64,000 nt of DNA from Pedobacter suwonensis (GTDB taxonomy: Bacteria; Bacteroidota; Bacteroidia; Sphingobacteriales; Sphingobacteriaceae), in the NCBI RefSeq assembly GCF_900111825.1, contig NZ_FOJM01000013.1, positions 1 to 64,000 on the forward strand, written 5' to 3'. Of the stretch, positions 9,697-17,193 are shown piece after piece. The notes under the pieces are model-generated. The model did no database searches and had not been told where the DNA came from. It was given only the letters and a program-made list of their open reading frames with translations. Every line of letters begins with the position of its first letter. Position 1 is the stretch's first letter. The translations under genes were made by a program, and so were the position numbers.

Positions 9697-9996
9697 ATGA
9701 TGAGTGGTTCAAGACAAACCCATAACCATGCCACCATTAAAAGCATGGGCAGAGAAACATGACGATGTACCTGCTGTAATTGCAGATACAGCCAAAAAAG
9801 TGAAGGAGATGTTTTAAGGATACATTTTCCTAAACATATCGATAGCAAATCCGATTTAAAAGAAACAGATTGGGATACTTTCTTCAAAACTTTTGATGAA
9901 CATAAGCTCGATTTTCTTTATCAGGAAAAAAAAGCTAACGGTGAAGAAAGTACCTTTCATAAATTTGTAGCAAAGATTAAAAAACAAAAAGCCTGA
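9697..9996 (+). pseudogene. decayed small conserved gene with at least two frameshifts
   Basis: Three consecutive segments read as one protein only if the frame is shifted. The first is MMSGSRQTHNHATIKS (from 9697), then one base must be skipped to read WAEKHDDVPAVIADTAKK, then a second shift gives EGDVLRIHFPKH and DWDTFFKTFDEHKLDFLYQE to the stop at 9994-9996. The pattern (SWAEKHxxxPA, LRIxFP, WxxFFxxFxxxxLxxLYQ, HKFV) is that of a ~100-aa protein found widely in Bacteroidota and often mislabelled as a glucan-branching-enzyme fragment. Its function is unknown. Either the gene is dead or the assembly has two errors here. A terminator overlaps the stop. Confidence 0.75.
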
Positions 9997-10019
9997 TCAA
10001 AATCAGGCTTTTTGTTTTT
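9986..10019. terminator. bidirectional intrinsic terminator
   Basis: Stem AAAAAGCCTGA / TCAGGCTTTTT with a 6-nt loop, T-rich on both sides. It lies between the decayed plus-strand gene and the convergent minus-strand cytochrome gene, so it can serve both. Confidence 0.85.
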
Positions 10020-10053
10020 AATAATAAAACGTTCCAATTAGGGCGGATATTTT

Positions 10054-10449
10054 TTATTTCGCTGGTTCAGTTTTACCATTATGGCAGGTGATACAGGCGA
10101 TTTTTACAATAGTGTTGCCTTCTTTCATGGCCTCATGAAAATATTTTTTATTGATTTTAGCGGTCATACGCATCATCTCCCGGGCAGTTTCCTTTTCAGG
10201 TTTTTCATCACTGGCAAAATCAAGCTTTCTGGGATTGTCTTTCATCGGCGCGTGGCAATGGCTGCATCGCACGCCTAAGGCAAGCTTAAAATCGTCCATT
10301 ACTTTATCCAGTTCTTCCTTGCTGATATTTTTGGGCAATACCTTTAAATTCTTTGCTTTTGGTTCCGGTTCGGGTTTAGGCATAAAAGCGCTCAGGCTTA
10401 ATATAAGGCAAGCCATTAGGCCCATTACGATGGTCTTTTTATAATTCAT
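10054..10449 (-). CDS. small exported c-type cytochrome with two heme sites
   Basis: A 131-aa protein with an N-terminal hydrophobic signal (MNYKKTIVMGLMACLILSL) and two heme-attachment motifs, CSHCH (C62, C65, H66) and CITCH (C119, C122, H123). The spacing and the Met-rich helix between them (REMMRMTAKIN) resemble the photosynthetic reaction-centre cytochrome c domain, a fold also used by non-photosynthetic Bacteroidota for small periplasmic electron carriers. A proline/lysine-rich linker (PKPEPEPKAK) follows the signal. The partner is unknown, as neighbouring genes are unrelated. It appears monocistronic. Confidence 0.85.
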   Translation of the reverse strand: MNYKKTIVMGLMACLILSLSAFMPKPEPEPKAKNLKVLPKNISKEELDKVMDDFKLALGVRCSHCHAPMKDNPRKLDFASDEKPEKETAREMMRMTAKINKKYFHEAMKEGNTIVKIACITCHNGKTEPAK

Positions 10450-10812
10450 GTTCTGTTGATTGGTAGAACTAATATAAATCTTTTTATGATACAGATATGA
10501 CTTTTGCAGATTGTAATGGATTTATTGCATTATTGATGTTTCAGTGATCGTCATCCGATTATTATCGGAGCCGCTCAGGTGGGAAGCACGGTTGCTCAGC
10601 AAAGCTAACCATAATGATTTGATTGAATCAAAAGGGCAATGATTTCCAATTGACTTTCCAACGCTTCAATATATCCCGATCATATAACGATTGAATCAAG
10701 TTGGGTACAACGGATAAATCGATGGAAATCAAGTCTTCAGCCCAGGGATGAGAACCAAAAAAAAGCCCCAAATGATGTGTTCAGGGCTATGATTAATGGA
10801 ATAATTTAAAGT
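10450..10812. other. intergenic region with a short palindromic repeat
   Basis: About 360 nt without a gene. It contains a GTCATCCGATTATTATCGGA palindrome near 10550, related to the GTCATCC-type repeats elsewhere, and two copies of a GATTGAATCAA word (about 10620 and 10691). The end holds the purM terminator. Confidence 0.5.
10755..10788 (-). terminator. intrinsic terminator of purM
   Basis: On the minus strand an AGCCC / GGGCT stem with a 15-nt loop is followed by eight T. It starts about 25 nt past the purM stop codon. Confidence 0.75.
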
Positions 10813-11994
10813 TTAATTGTAAACAAATGTTCCTTTTTCGCTCTCAATGGTTACCTGCTTTTGGTTACCTTTTTCTACACGGCCAATAATTCTGGCATCG
10901 ATATTAAAACTTTTTGAAATTTCGATCAGGCTATCTGCAATTTCCTGTGGAACATAAAGTTCCATTCTGTGTCCCATATTAAACACTTTGTACATTTCTT
11001 TCCAATCAGTACCTGATTGTTCCTGGATCAGCTTAAACAGCGGAGGAACAGGGAATAAATTGTCTTTTATGACATGGATATCATCATTGATAAAGTGAAG
11101 CACTTTGGTTTGGGCACCACCACTGCAATGTACAATACCGTTAATCTGATTGCGGTGTTTTTCTAAAATCTGCTTAATCACCGGAGCATAGGTACGGGTA
11201 GGCGAAAGTACCAGTTTGCCAACGGTTATTTTACCATGACCTTCAATTTCAATTTCATCGGTCAGTTTTTTACCTCCTGAGAAAACCAGGTTAAATGGCA
11301 CTGCCGGATCGAAACTTTCAGGGTAGATATTGGCGATTGATTTTTCGAAAACATCATGACGGGCAGAAGTTAAGCCATTTGAACCCATACCGCCATTATA
11401 CTCGGTTTCGTAAGTCGCTTGGCCCGAAGAGGCTAAGGCTACAATGACATCACCAGGTTTAATGTTGTCGTTGCTGATAATTTCTTCACGTTTTAAACGA
11501 CAGGTTACGGTAGAATCGACAATAATGGTACGAACCAAATCGCCCACATCGGCTGTTTCACCACCTGTTGAGTAAATGGTAATGCCCTGTTCACGTAAAT
11601 CGGACAGAATCTCTTCCGTACCGTTAATTACGGCGGCAATTACCTCACCGGGAATGAGGTTTTTATTACGCCCGATGGTTGATGACAAGAGGATGTTATC
11701 AGTAGCACCTACGCAGATCAGGTCATCAATGTTCATGATGATGGCATCCTGTGCAATTCCTTTCCAAACCGAAATATCGCCGGTTTCTTTCCAGTACACA
11801 TAAGCTAACGATGACTTGGTACCTGCGCCATCAGCATGCATGATGTTGCAGTATGCCTCATCACCACCTAAAATATCGGGAATGATTTTGCAGAATGCTT
11901 TTGGGAAAATTCCTTTATCGATGTTTTTGATGGCATTGTGCACATCTTCTTTTGAGGCAGAAACGCCGCGTTGATTGTACCTGTTATCACTCAT
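10813..11994 (-). CDS. purM: phosphoribosylformylglycinamidine cyclo-ligase (AIR synthetase)
   Basis: A 393-aa cytosolic enzyme for the fifth step of purine synthesis, closing FGAM to AIR with ATP. The N-terminal half has the PurM-type signatures HADGAGTKSSLA (about residues 53-64), IAQDAIIMNIDD and STGGETADVGD. The C-terminal half carries the nucleotide-binding glycine-rich segment. It belongs to the longer bacterial PurM-like branch common in Bacteroidota rather than the ~345-aa E. coli type. It is not in an operon with purL, which lies 5 kb away on the same strand with unrelated genes between. The upstream spacer contains the tandem repeat block. Confidence 0.93.
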   Translation of the reverse strand: MSDNRYNQRGVSASKEDVHNAIKNIDKGIFPKAFCKIIPDILGGDEAYCNIMHADGAGTKSSLAYVYWKETGDISVWKGIAQDAIIMNIDDLICVGATDNILLSSTIGRNKNLIPGEVIAAVINGTEEILSDLREQGITIYSTGGETADVGDLVRTIIVDSTVTCRLKREEIISNDNIKPGDVIVALASSGQATYETEYNGGMGSNGLTSARHDVFEKSIANIYPESFDPAVPFNLVFSGGKKLTDEIEIEGHGKITVGKLVLSPTRTYAPVIKQILEKHRNQINGIVHCSGGAQTKVLHFINDDIHVIKDNLFPVPPLFKLIQEQSGTDWKEMYKVFNMGHRMELYVPQEIADSLIEISKSFNIDARIIGRVEKGNQKQVTIESEKGTFVYN

Positions 11995-12145
11995 GTTGCC
12001 GCAAAGATAGTTGTTTAAGGTGGAAGGTAAAAGGGGAGAAGATAGAAAGTCTGAAGTCTGGAGTCAGAAGTCCGGAGTTGATAGATCGAATATCGGTATG
12101 GAGTAGAGGTTTAATTTCTATAGGGTTGGTTTAAATATATAATTT

Positions 12146-12450
12146 GAAGATGTTTTGGAAGTGAGCGGTCGTTTTTCATGGCGGCCTGCAGCCCCGCTTT
12201 TCCTCCTGCCGTTTTAAAATTTTGGAGGGTATAAAAATGTTTTGATAAAAACGGCATCCGTACAATCGGGCTTAGGGTACCGAGTTTGGTTCGTTGTGGC
12301 GGTTTTTTTCCTTGCACTGACCTATGTTAAATAAACCTGATTGAATGGATGCTGTTAAGGGTGAATTTAAGAAGTTGAAAGATTCTACAGCAGGAAGGAA
12401 AGCAGGACTATCTGAACCGATGAGCAGTGGTATTGCTTTCCAAAAAAACC
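12146..12450. repeat. tandem noncoding repeat, unit 1
   Basis: This unit and 12482-12798 align along their whole length, with identical blocks such as TTTGGTTCGTTGTGGC, TATGTTAAATAAACCTGAT and GATTCTACAGCAGGAAGG. It is noncoding: the short minus-strand open frame at 12111-12317 is not preserved in unit 2. Within the unit, GCTTTCC-TCCTGCCG near the 5' end can pair with CAGCAGGAAGGAAAGC near the 3' end, so the transcript could close on itself. The unit begins GAAGATGTTTTGGAAGTGA and ends in GCTTTCCAAAAAAACC. Confidence 0.8.
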
Positions 12451-12481
12451 AATCTCACAACAAAAATGTTAAAGATGATTA

Positions 12482-12798
12482 GAAGATTTTGAAAGTGAAC
12501 GGTCGTCTTTCATGGCGGCCAGCAGCCCCGCTTTCCCTGCTGCCGTTTCAATTTATTTGATAGAAAATAATCATTGATAAAACGGCATTCGTACCATCGG
12601 GCTTATGATACTAAGTTTGGTTCGTTGTGGCAGGATTTTTCTTTGCACCGACTTATGTTAAATAAACCTGATCCGATGGCCATCGGATGAATGGATGCTG
12701 TTAAGGATGAATTTGAGAAGTTGAAAGATTCTACAGCAGGAAGGAAAGCAGGACTATCTGAACCAATGCGCAGGGGTGTTGCTTTCCAAAAAAAAACC
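12482..12798. repeat. tandem noncoding repeat, unit 2, with an 18-nt perfect palindrome
   Basis: Second copy of the unit at 12146-12450, separated from it by about 31 nt. The main difference is an extra block at about 12672-12689 that completes the perfect palindrome ATCCGATGGCCATCGGAT, absent from unit 1, which reads straight from CCTGATTGAATGG. The inverted-complementary ends (GCTTTCCCTGCTGCCG and CAGCAGGAAGGAAAGC) are kept in both copies even though loop sequence has diverged. Confidence 0.8.
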
Positions 12799-12824
12799 TT
12801 TGCCTTTTATAATTATACGTTTTA

Positions 12825-12986
12825 GATTCTGAAACAAGTTCAGGATGACGAGACGAGGGAGGATGCTAATTTTTATCATTTCCTAAATCTTTAACGACCT
12901 TAAGGATTTAATAACATATAAGTTAATGGATATATGTATAGCGATCGTTGTAAGATTGCTTCATCGTTCCTCTTCGCAATGACGAA
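12825..12986. repeat. two short dispersed palindromic repeats
   Basis: Bases 12825-12850 (GATTCTGAAACAAGTTCAGG followed by ATGACGAG) belong to the same family as the repeats at the start of the window. Bases 12941-12986 (ATTGCTTCATCGTTCCTC then TTCGCAATGACGAA) are a half copy of the element at 16908-17010. Both are noncoding and lie downstream of the glutamine synthetase terminator. Confidence 0.65.
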
Positions 12987-13000
12987 TTTATGAAACGAAA

Positions 13001-13029
13001 AAGGGCGTAAAGTTAAACCTTACGCCCTC
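13001..13029 (-). terminator. intrinsic terminator of the glutamine synthetase gene
   Basis: Stem AGGGCGTAA / TTACGCCCT with a 9-nt loop. On the minus strand it is followed by TTTTTCG. It lies 26 nt past the stop codon. Confidence 0.85.
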
Positions 13030-13054
13030 TGATTTAAACCTTAAGGCTTAAAAT

Positions 13055-15229
13055 CTATTTCATGAATAATAATTCTCTGAATTTTGGTAAAGGCCAAACG
13101 CTATCATCAACAATTTGCTCTAGCTTATCAGCGTGGTAGCGGATGGTATCGAAGTAAGATTTAACTTTCTCATCGTAAGCAATCGCTTTTTCGCGGGTAT
13201 CTTCAAGTTTGTTGGTTACTTTACGTTCTTCTAACATCGCATCGATATTGGTTTTAACGATATCCAGGTGCTCAGATAGTTTTTTAACAATTTCTAAAGA
13301 AGACTTACTGTCTATACCCAATTCTTTTAATCCTTTAACGTTTTCAATTAATGAATTTTGGTAAGCAATTACAGCAGGGATGATAGACGTATTGGCTACT
13401 TCGCCCATTACGCGTGCTTCGATCTGTAATTTTTTGTAGAAGTTTTCCAACATGATTTCATGACGGGCATGAATCTCACGCGAGCTGTAAATACCTGTTG
13501 TTGCAAATAACTCAGCCGATTTTTCAGTTAAATAAGCATCTAACGCTTTTGGTGTGGTTTTGATGTTTGATAAACCGCGTGCAGCAGCTTCATCTTCCCA
13601 CTCCTGGCTATAACCATTACCTTCGAAACGGATTGATTTAGATTCTTTGATGTATTTTTTGATCACCGTTAACAAGGCGATGTCTTTTTTATCACCTTTT
13701 TTGATCAATTTATCTACTTCAGCTTTGAATTTAATCAACTGCTCAGCCATAATCGCATTTAAGATCGTCATCGGAGCAGAAGAGTTTGCAGAAGAACCTA
13801 CCGCTCTTAACTCGAATTTGTTACCTGTAAAGGCGAAAGGAGATGTGCGGTTACGATCGGTATTGTCCAATAAAATCTGAGGGATTTTAGGGATACCTAA
13901 CCAAAGTGCATTATCTTCTTTAATTTTTTTGCTGATACGTGAGTGCTCGATCTCATCTAATACATCGTTCAATTGTGAACCTAAGAAGATAGAGATAATT
14001 GCCGGTGGCGCTTCGTTTGCACCTAAACGGTGGTCGTTGCTTACCGATGCAATACTTGCACGTAATAAATCTGCATGCTCACTCACTGCTTTAATGGTAT
14101 TCACAAAGAAAGCAAGGAACATTAAGTTGTTTTTTGGCGTTTTACCTGGTGCCAATAAGTTTTTACCAGTATCGGTAATTAACGACCAGTTGTTGTGTTT
14201 ACCTGATCCGTTGATACCTGCATATGGTTTTTCGTGTAATAAAACACGGAAGTGGTGACGACGGGCAACTTTTTCCATCAAATCCATCAACAATTGGTTG
14301 TGGTCGATCGCTAAGTTGATTTCTTCATAAATCGGTGCGCACTCGAATTGAGAAGGAGCAACCTCATTGTGACGGGTTTTTAAAGGAATACCTAATTTCA
14401 GGGCTTCGTTTTCGAAATCTACCATGAAAGTGAATACACGCTCAGGGATTGAACCGAAGTAATGATCTTCTAATTGCTGACCTTTGGCAGACATGTGTCC
14501 GAATAATGCACGGCCGGTTAACAATAAATCAGGGCGGGCGTTAAACAACGACTCATCAACAAGGAAATATTCCTGCTCAATACCTAAAGAAGCATTTACT
14601 TTGGTGATGCTTTTATCGAAGTATTGGCAAACATCAACAGCAGCTTTATCTAAAGCAGCTAAGGCTTTTAATAAAGGTGCTTTATAATCTAAGGCTTCGC
14701 CTGTATAAGATACGAAAACGGTAGGAATACAAAGGGTTTTACCTGCTTTGCTTTCCATAATGAAGGCTGGAGACGAAGGATCCCAGGCGGTATAACCACG
14801 GGCTTCGAAAGTGTTACGGATACCGCCGTTAGGGAAACTAGATGCATCCGGTTCTTGCTGAACTAAAGCGCTGCCTGAAAATTTTTCAATTGCACCTTCA
14901 CCGCTAGGCTCAAAAAACGAATCATGTTTCTCGGCTGTAGTACCGGTTAAAGGCTGGAACCAGTGTGTATAGTGGGTTGCTCCGGCAGCCATTGCCCATG
15001 ATTTCATGGCAGTAGCAATCTGGTTTGCGTCGTCTGCATTAATTAACTCACCTTGGTTGATAGATGAAATTAATTTCTCATACACGTCTTTAGATAAGAA
15101 ATCTCTCATTTTTTTCTTATCAAATACATTAGCGCCAAAAAAGTCAGAAATTTTAGCAGAAGGAGATTTAACTTCAGGCGAAATTCTGTTTTGAGCCTCT
15201 TTTAATGCGATGGTTCTTAAGCTTTTCAT
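13055..15229 (-). CDS. glnN: type III glutamine synthetase
   Basis: A 724-aa cytosolic enzyme making glutamine from glutamate, ammonia and ATP. I chose the ATG at 15227-15229 (MKSLRTIALKEAQ), since the open frame upstream runs through the promoter. The length (about 720 aa against about 450-470 for types I and II), the N-terminal region with SKDVYEKL, and the catalytic segments ASSFPNGG, GIEQEYFLVD, RHNEVAPSQFE, GINGSGKHNNWSL and RNRTSPFAFTGNKFE are those of GSIII, the form first known from Bacteroides. The C-terminal helical extension (LDIVKTNIDAMLEER) is family-typical. It has its own promoter and terminator. No PII or ammonium transporter gene is adjacent. Confidence 0.95.
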   Translation of the reverse strand: MKSLRTIALKEAQNRISPEVKSPSAKISDFFGANVFDKKKMRDFLSKDVYEKLISSINQGELINADDANQIATAMKSWAMAAGATHYTHWFQPLTGTTAEKHDSFFEPSGEGAIEKFSGSALVQQEPDASSFPNGGIRNTFEARGYTAWDPSSPAFIMESKAGKTLCIPTVFVSYTGEALDYKAPLLKALAALDKAAVDVCQYFDKSITKVNASLGIEQEYFLVDESLFNARPDLLLTGRALFGHMSAKGQQLEDHYFGSIPERVFTFMVDFENEALKLGIPLKTRHNEVAPSQFECAPIYEEINLAIDHNQLLMDLMEKVARRHHFRVLLHEKPYAGINGSGKHNNWSLITDTGKNLLAPGKTPKNNLMFLAFFVNTIKAVSEHADLLRASIASVSNDHRLGANEAPPAIISIFLGSQLNDVLDEIEHSRISKKIKEDNALWLGIPKIPQILLDNTDRNRTSPFAFTGNKFELRAVGSSANSSAPMTILNAIMAEQLIKFKAEVDKLIKKGDKKDIALLTVIKKYIKESKSIRFEGNGYSQEWEDEAAARGLSNIKTTPKALDAYLTEKSAELFATTGIYSSREIHARHEIMLENFYKKLQIEARVMGEVANTSIIPAVIAYQNSLIENVKGLKELGIDSKSSLEIVKKLSEHLDIVKTNIDAMLEERKVTNKLEDTREKAIAYDEKVKSYFDTIRYHADKLEQIVDDSVWPLPKFRELLFMK

Positions 15230-15249
15230 TAATTCGTTATGTTTTTTGT

Positions 15250-15276
15250 CAAAAATAGCATATTTTATCAATTCAA
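15250..15276 (-). promoter_or_regulatory. Bacteroidota-type promoter of the glutamine synthetase gene
   Basis: On the minus strand TTG (15274-15276), a 16-nt spacer and TATTTTTG (15250-15257) match the TTG / TAnnTTTG consensus. The -7 box ends about 20 nt before the chosen ATG, which supports that start over the longer open frame. Confidence 0.65.
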
Positions 15277-15430
15277 GTAAAATAATCACAAAAATTATAT
15301 CAGATTTATTGAAAATGAAATAAAAAAATGTTTTTCAGGTGAGAAATTTCATTTTTTGTAACGAAAATAGATTTTTCGGATGTTTTATGGAATAGAAGAT
15401 TTTGTTGCATCATGCTATAAAAATAAAGCT

Positions 15431-16279
15431 ATGTTCAACTCTTCAATTAACGTATACAAGACCGAGTGGCTTGATCTTGTATTTGCAGACCGCAACAAAA
15501 ACTATGGTGCTTACGATTTAAGATCCAAATCATCGTCGATTATGACGAGGGTACTTTTCGTATCAGGCAGTTTATTTGTACTGGCCTGTTTTTCGCCTTT
15601 GATTTATAACAGGTTTTTCCCTAAAGAAGATGTAGTGGTAGAAAAGGCAAAGGTTATTGATTTAACTCAGGTGATTCACCAAATGAAACCGAAAACGCCT
15701 GAACCGGAGAAAAAGGTTGAACCTGCAAAAGCCGATCTGGTTAAAGTCAAAACCATTGCACTTCCATCACAGGTAGTTGTGGTGAATAAAGTGGATCTTC
15801 CTGATCCGCCCACCATTAAAGAGATTGAGCAGGCCGTGATCAGCGATAAAACGCAAGATGGTATTGTTGCACCTAATTTGGTCATCAGCGATAATAAAGG
15901 CAGTGGCGATGGTACAGGTACAGCCAAGGATGGAGAAGGTACCGGCGATCCAAATGCGATTATAGATGCTATAGGAGTTGATGAATATCCGGAGTTTAAC
16001 GGCGGTGCCAAAGCCTGGTCTAAATATATGGAGCGTAACTTAAGATATCCGTATCAGGCACAGGAAGATGGTATTCAAGGTAAGGTATTTGTAAGCTTTG
16101 TGGTAGAGAGAGATGGTTCCGTTACAGATGTTAAAGTATTAAGGGGACTCGGTTACGGTTGTGATGAAGAAGCTATTAAAGTGATCAAAAAATCTCCACT
16201 CTGGAAACCTGGCAAAAACAAGGGTGTTCCGGTACGGGTGCGGTATAATATGGCCATTAATTTTCAGATTTCTAATTAA
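15431..16279 (+). CDS. TonB-like energy transducer
   Basis: A 282-aa inner-membrane protein. I chose the ATG at 15431 (MFNSSINVYKTEWLDLVF), the usual start for this subfamily; 17 codons upstream are open but lack a sensible start. A cytosolic N-terminus (RNKNYGAYDLR) leads to one membrane helix at about residues 39-60, then a Pro/Lys/Glu-rich periplasmic stretch (KPKTPEPEKKVEPAK), a Gly/Asp-rich linker, and a C-terminal TonB domain (YPEFNGGAKAW, GKVFVSFVVERDG, VPVRVRYNMAINF). It couples proton-motive force to outer-membrane receptors. It is divergent from the glutamine synthetase gene and leads a two-gene unit with the small secreted protein downstream. Confidence 0.9.
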   Translation: MFNSSINVYKTEWLDLVFADRNKNYGAYDLRSKSSSIMTRVLFVSGSLFVLACFSPLIYNRFFPKEDVVVEKAKVIDLTQVIHQMKPKTPEPEKKVEPAKADLVKVKTIALPSQVVVVNKVDLPDPPTIKEIEQAVISDKTQDGIVAPNLVISDNKGSGDGTGTAKDGEGTGDPNAIIDAIGVDEYPEFNGGAKAWSKYMERNLRYPYQAQEDGIQGKVFVSFVVERDGSVTDVKVLRGLGYGCDEEAIKVIKKSPLWKPGKNKGVPVRVRYNMAINFQISN

Positions 16280-16295
16280 AATTGCTAGCTAAACC

Positions 16296-16646
16296 ATGAA
16301 AAAGTACACTTTAATTTGGTTGATTCTGTGTTTGTTGTCTGTACACTTAAATGCCAAACCTTTATTGCCCGCCGATCATATTAAAGCGGAGAGCATTAAA
16401 CAAGCCAATGCTGATATTAAAAAGGGGAAACCTAAATTCCTGATTCAGGGTGGAATTGTATCCACACGTATTAAAGGCCAGGAGTTGTTTGAGCAAAAAT
16501 ATGGTGTAGTCTATCAGGATTTGGGTTGTGTAGGACCTTCTGCCATCAGGATTGAAGATTATAATAAAGTAGTCGCTTCTTTTATGGATAAAAAATATGG
16601 GAAAGCCTGGAGAAAAGAAGTGAGGAAGGATGTGCAGGGGATATGA
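16296..16646 (+). CDS. small secreted protein of unknown function
   Basis: A 116-aa protein with a clear signal peptide (MKKYTLIWLILCLLSVHLNA, cut before KPLLPADH). The mature part has no membrane segment; a segment YGVVYQDLGCVGPSA contains the only cysteine, followed by basic residues at the C-terminus (KAWRKEVRKDVQ). It starts 16 nt after the TonB-like gene and is followed by a terminator, so both are likely co-transcribed. I do not recognise a family. A small periplasmic partner of the TonB-like protein is possible but is only suggested by position. Confidence 0.7.
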   Translation: MKKYTLIWLILCLLSVHLNAKPLLPADHIKAESIKQANADIKKGKPKFLIQGGIVSTRIKGQELFEQKYGVVYQDLGCVGPSAIRIEDYNKVVASFMDKKYGKAWRKEVRKDVQGI

Positions 16647-16787
16647 TGGGGATGGAGGATGGTAGATGTAAGAAGATGGATGATGTGGGATGGAAAATGG
16701 ATGAAGGTTATCTTTCGACCTTACCTGTGCCATCTTACATTATTCCTTAACAACGTTATTGTTTTGAGGTAGATGTAGGTTTAGTTG

Positions 16788-16820
16788 AACGGTTCGGGCA
16801 TTGCTCAGACCGTTTTTTTT
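16788..16820 (+). terminator. intrinsic terminator after the TonB-like unit
   Basis: Stem AACGGT / ACCGTT with a loop of about 14 nt, then eight T. It lies about 140 nt past the stop of the small secreted protein; the stretch between is a GGATGA-rich simple sequence. Confidence 0.65.
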
Positions 16821-16907
16821 GTTAGATGTGTTACCCTGAGGGATAATTTATTGTATAAAAAATCAATATGATTGACAGTAGCATCTAATTGAAATAAACC
16901 TCCGAGG

Positions 16908-17010
16908 ATCGTCATTGCGAGAAGGCTTTTTCAGCCGACGAAGCAATCTTTATAGCAAGGATCATTGGGATGAAAGATTGCTTCGTCGTTCCTCCTCGCA
17001 ATGACGACTT
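16908..17010. repeat. bipartite palindromic repeat element (two arms in opposite orientation)
   Basis: The left arm GTCATTGCGAG...CGACGAAGCAATCTTT and the right arm AAAGATTGCTTCGTCG...CTCGCAATGACGAC are near-perfect reverse complements around a ~25-nt spacer, so the unit can form a long hairpin. Within the left arm a small GGCTTTTTCAGCC palindrome is inserted. Related copies are at 744-830 and 12941-12986. No gene is inside. It looks like a REP-type element of the genome. Confidence 0.8.
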
Positions 17011-17076
17011 TTTTTAGAAAGTCTGTCAATGGTAACTTGTTTCAAGGGCTGTTAATAAATTTTAATTTAGTTATGG

Positions 17077-17123
17077 AGAGTTGTCAACTTTCTTGCGGCT
17101 ATGCTATTAAAGTTGACAACTCT
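17077..17123. repeat. perfect 15-bp inverted repeat made of two small palindromes
   Basis: AGAGTTGTCAACTTT (17077-17091) and AAAGTTGACAACTCT (17109-17123) are exact reverse complements, 17 nt apart. Each arm also contains its own odd palindrome AGTTG-N-CAACT, which is what a pair of binding sites for a dimeric regulator would look like. No T-run follows, so it is not an ordinary terminator. It lies between the convergent small-protein gene and purL, away from any obvious promoter. Confidence 0.7.
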
Positions 17124-17139
17124 GTTGGTTACGATAAAA

Positions 17140-17176
17140 AAAATGGATGATGGTTTTTAATTCCATCATCCATTTT
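17140..17176 (-). terminator. intrinsic terminator of purL
   Basis: A 14-bp perfect stem AAAATGGATGATGG / CCATCATCCATTTT with a 9-nt AT loop, followed on the minus strand by a T-run. It begins 18 nt past the purL stop codon. Confidence 0.85.
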
Positions 17177-17193
17177 ACCTCTTCCATTTAATA

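Noticed and set aside
12111..12317. 68-aa minus-strand open frame inside repeat unit 1
   Set aside because: The frame is broken by stops and indels in unit 2, so the repeat is noncoding.
12146..12798. Integron attC array or rRNA fragment
   Set aside because: No integrase gene, no attC core sites and no rRNA-like conserved blocks are visible.
16908..17010. CRISPR-like repeat
   Set aside because: The two arms are inverted, not direct, with a single spacer and no cas genes in the window. No CRISPR array was seen anywhere.
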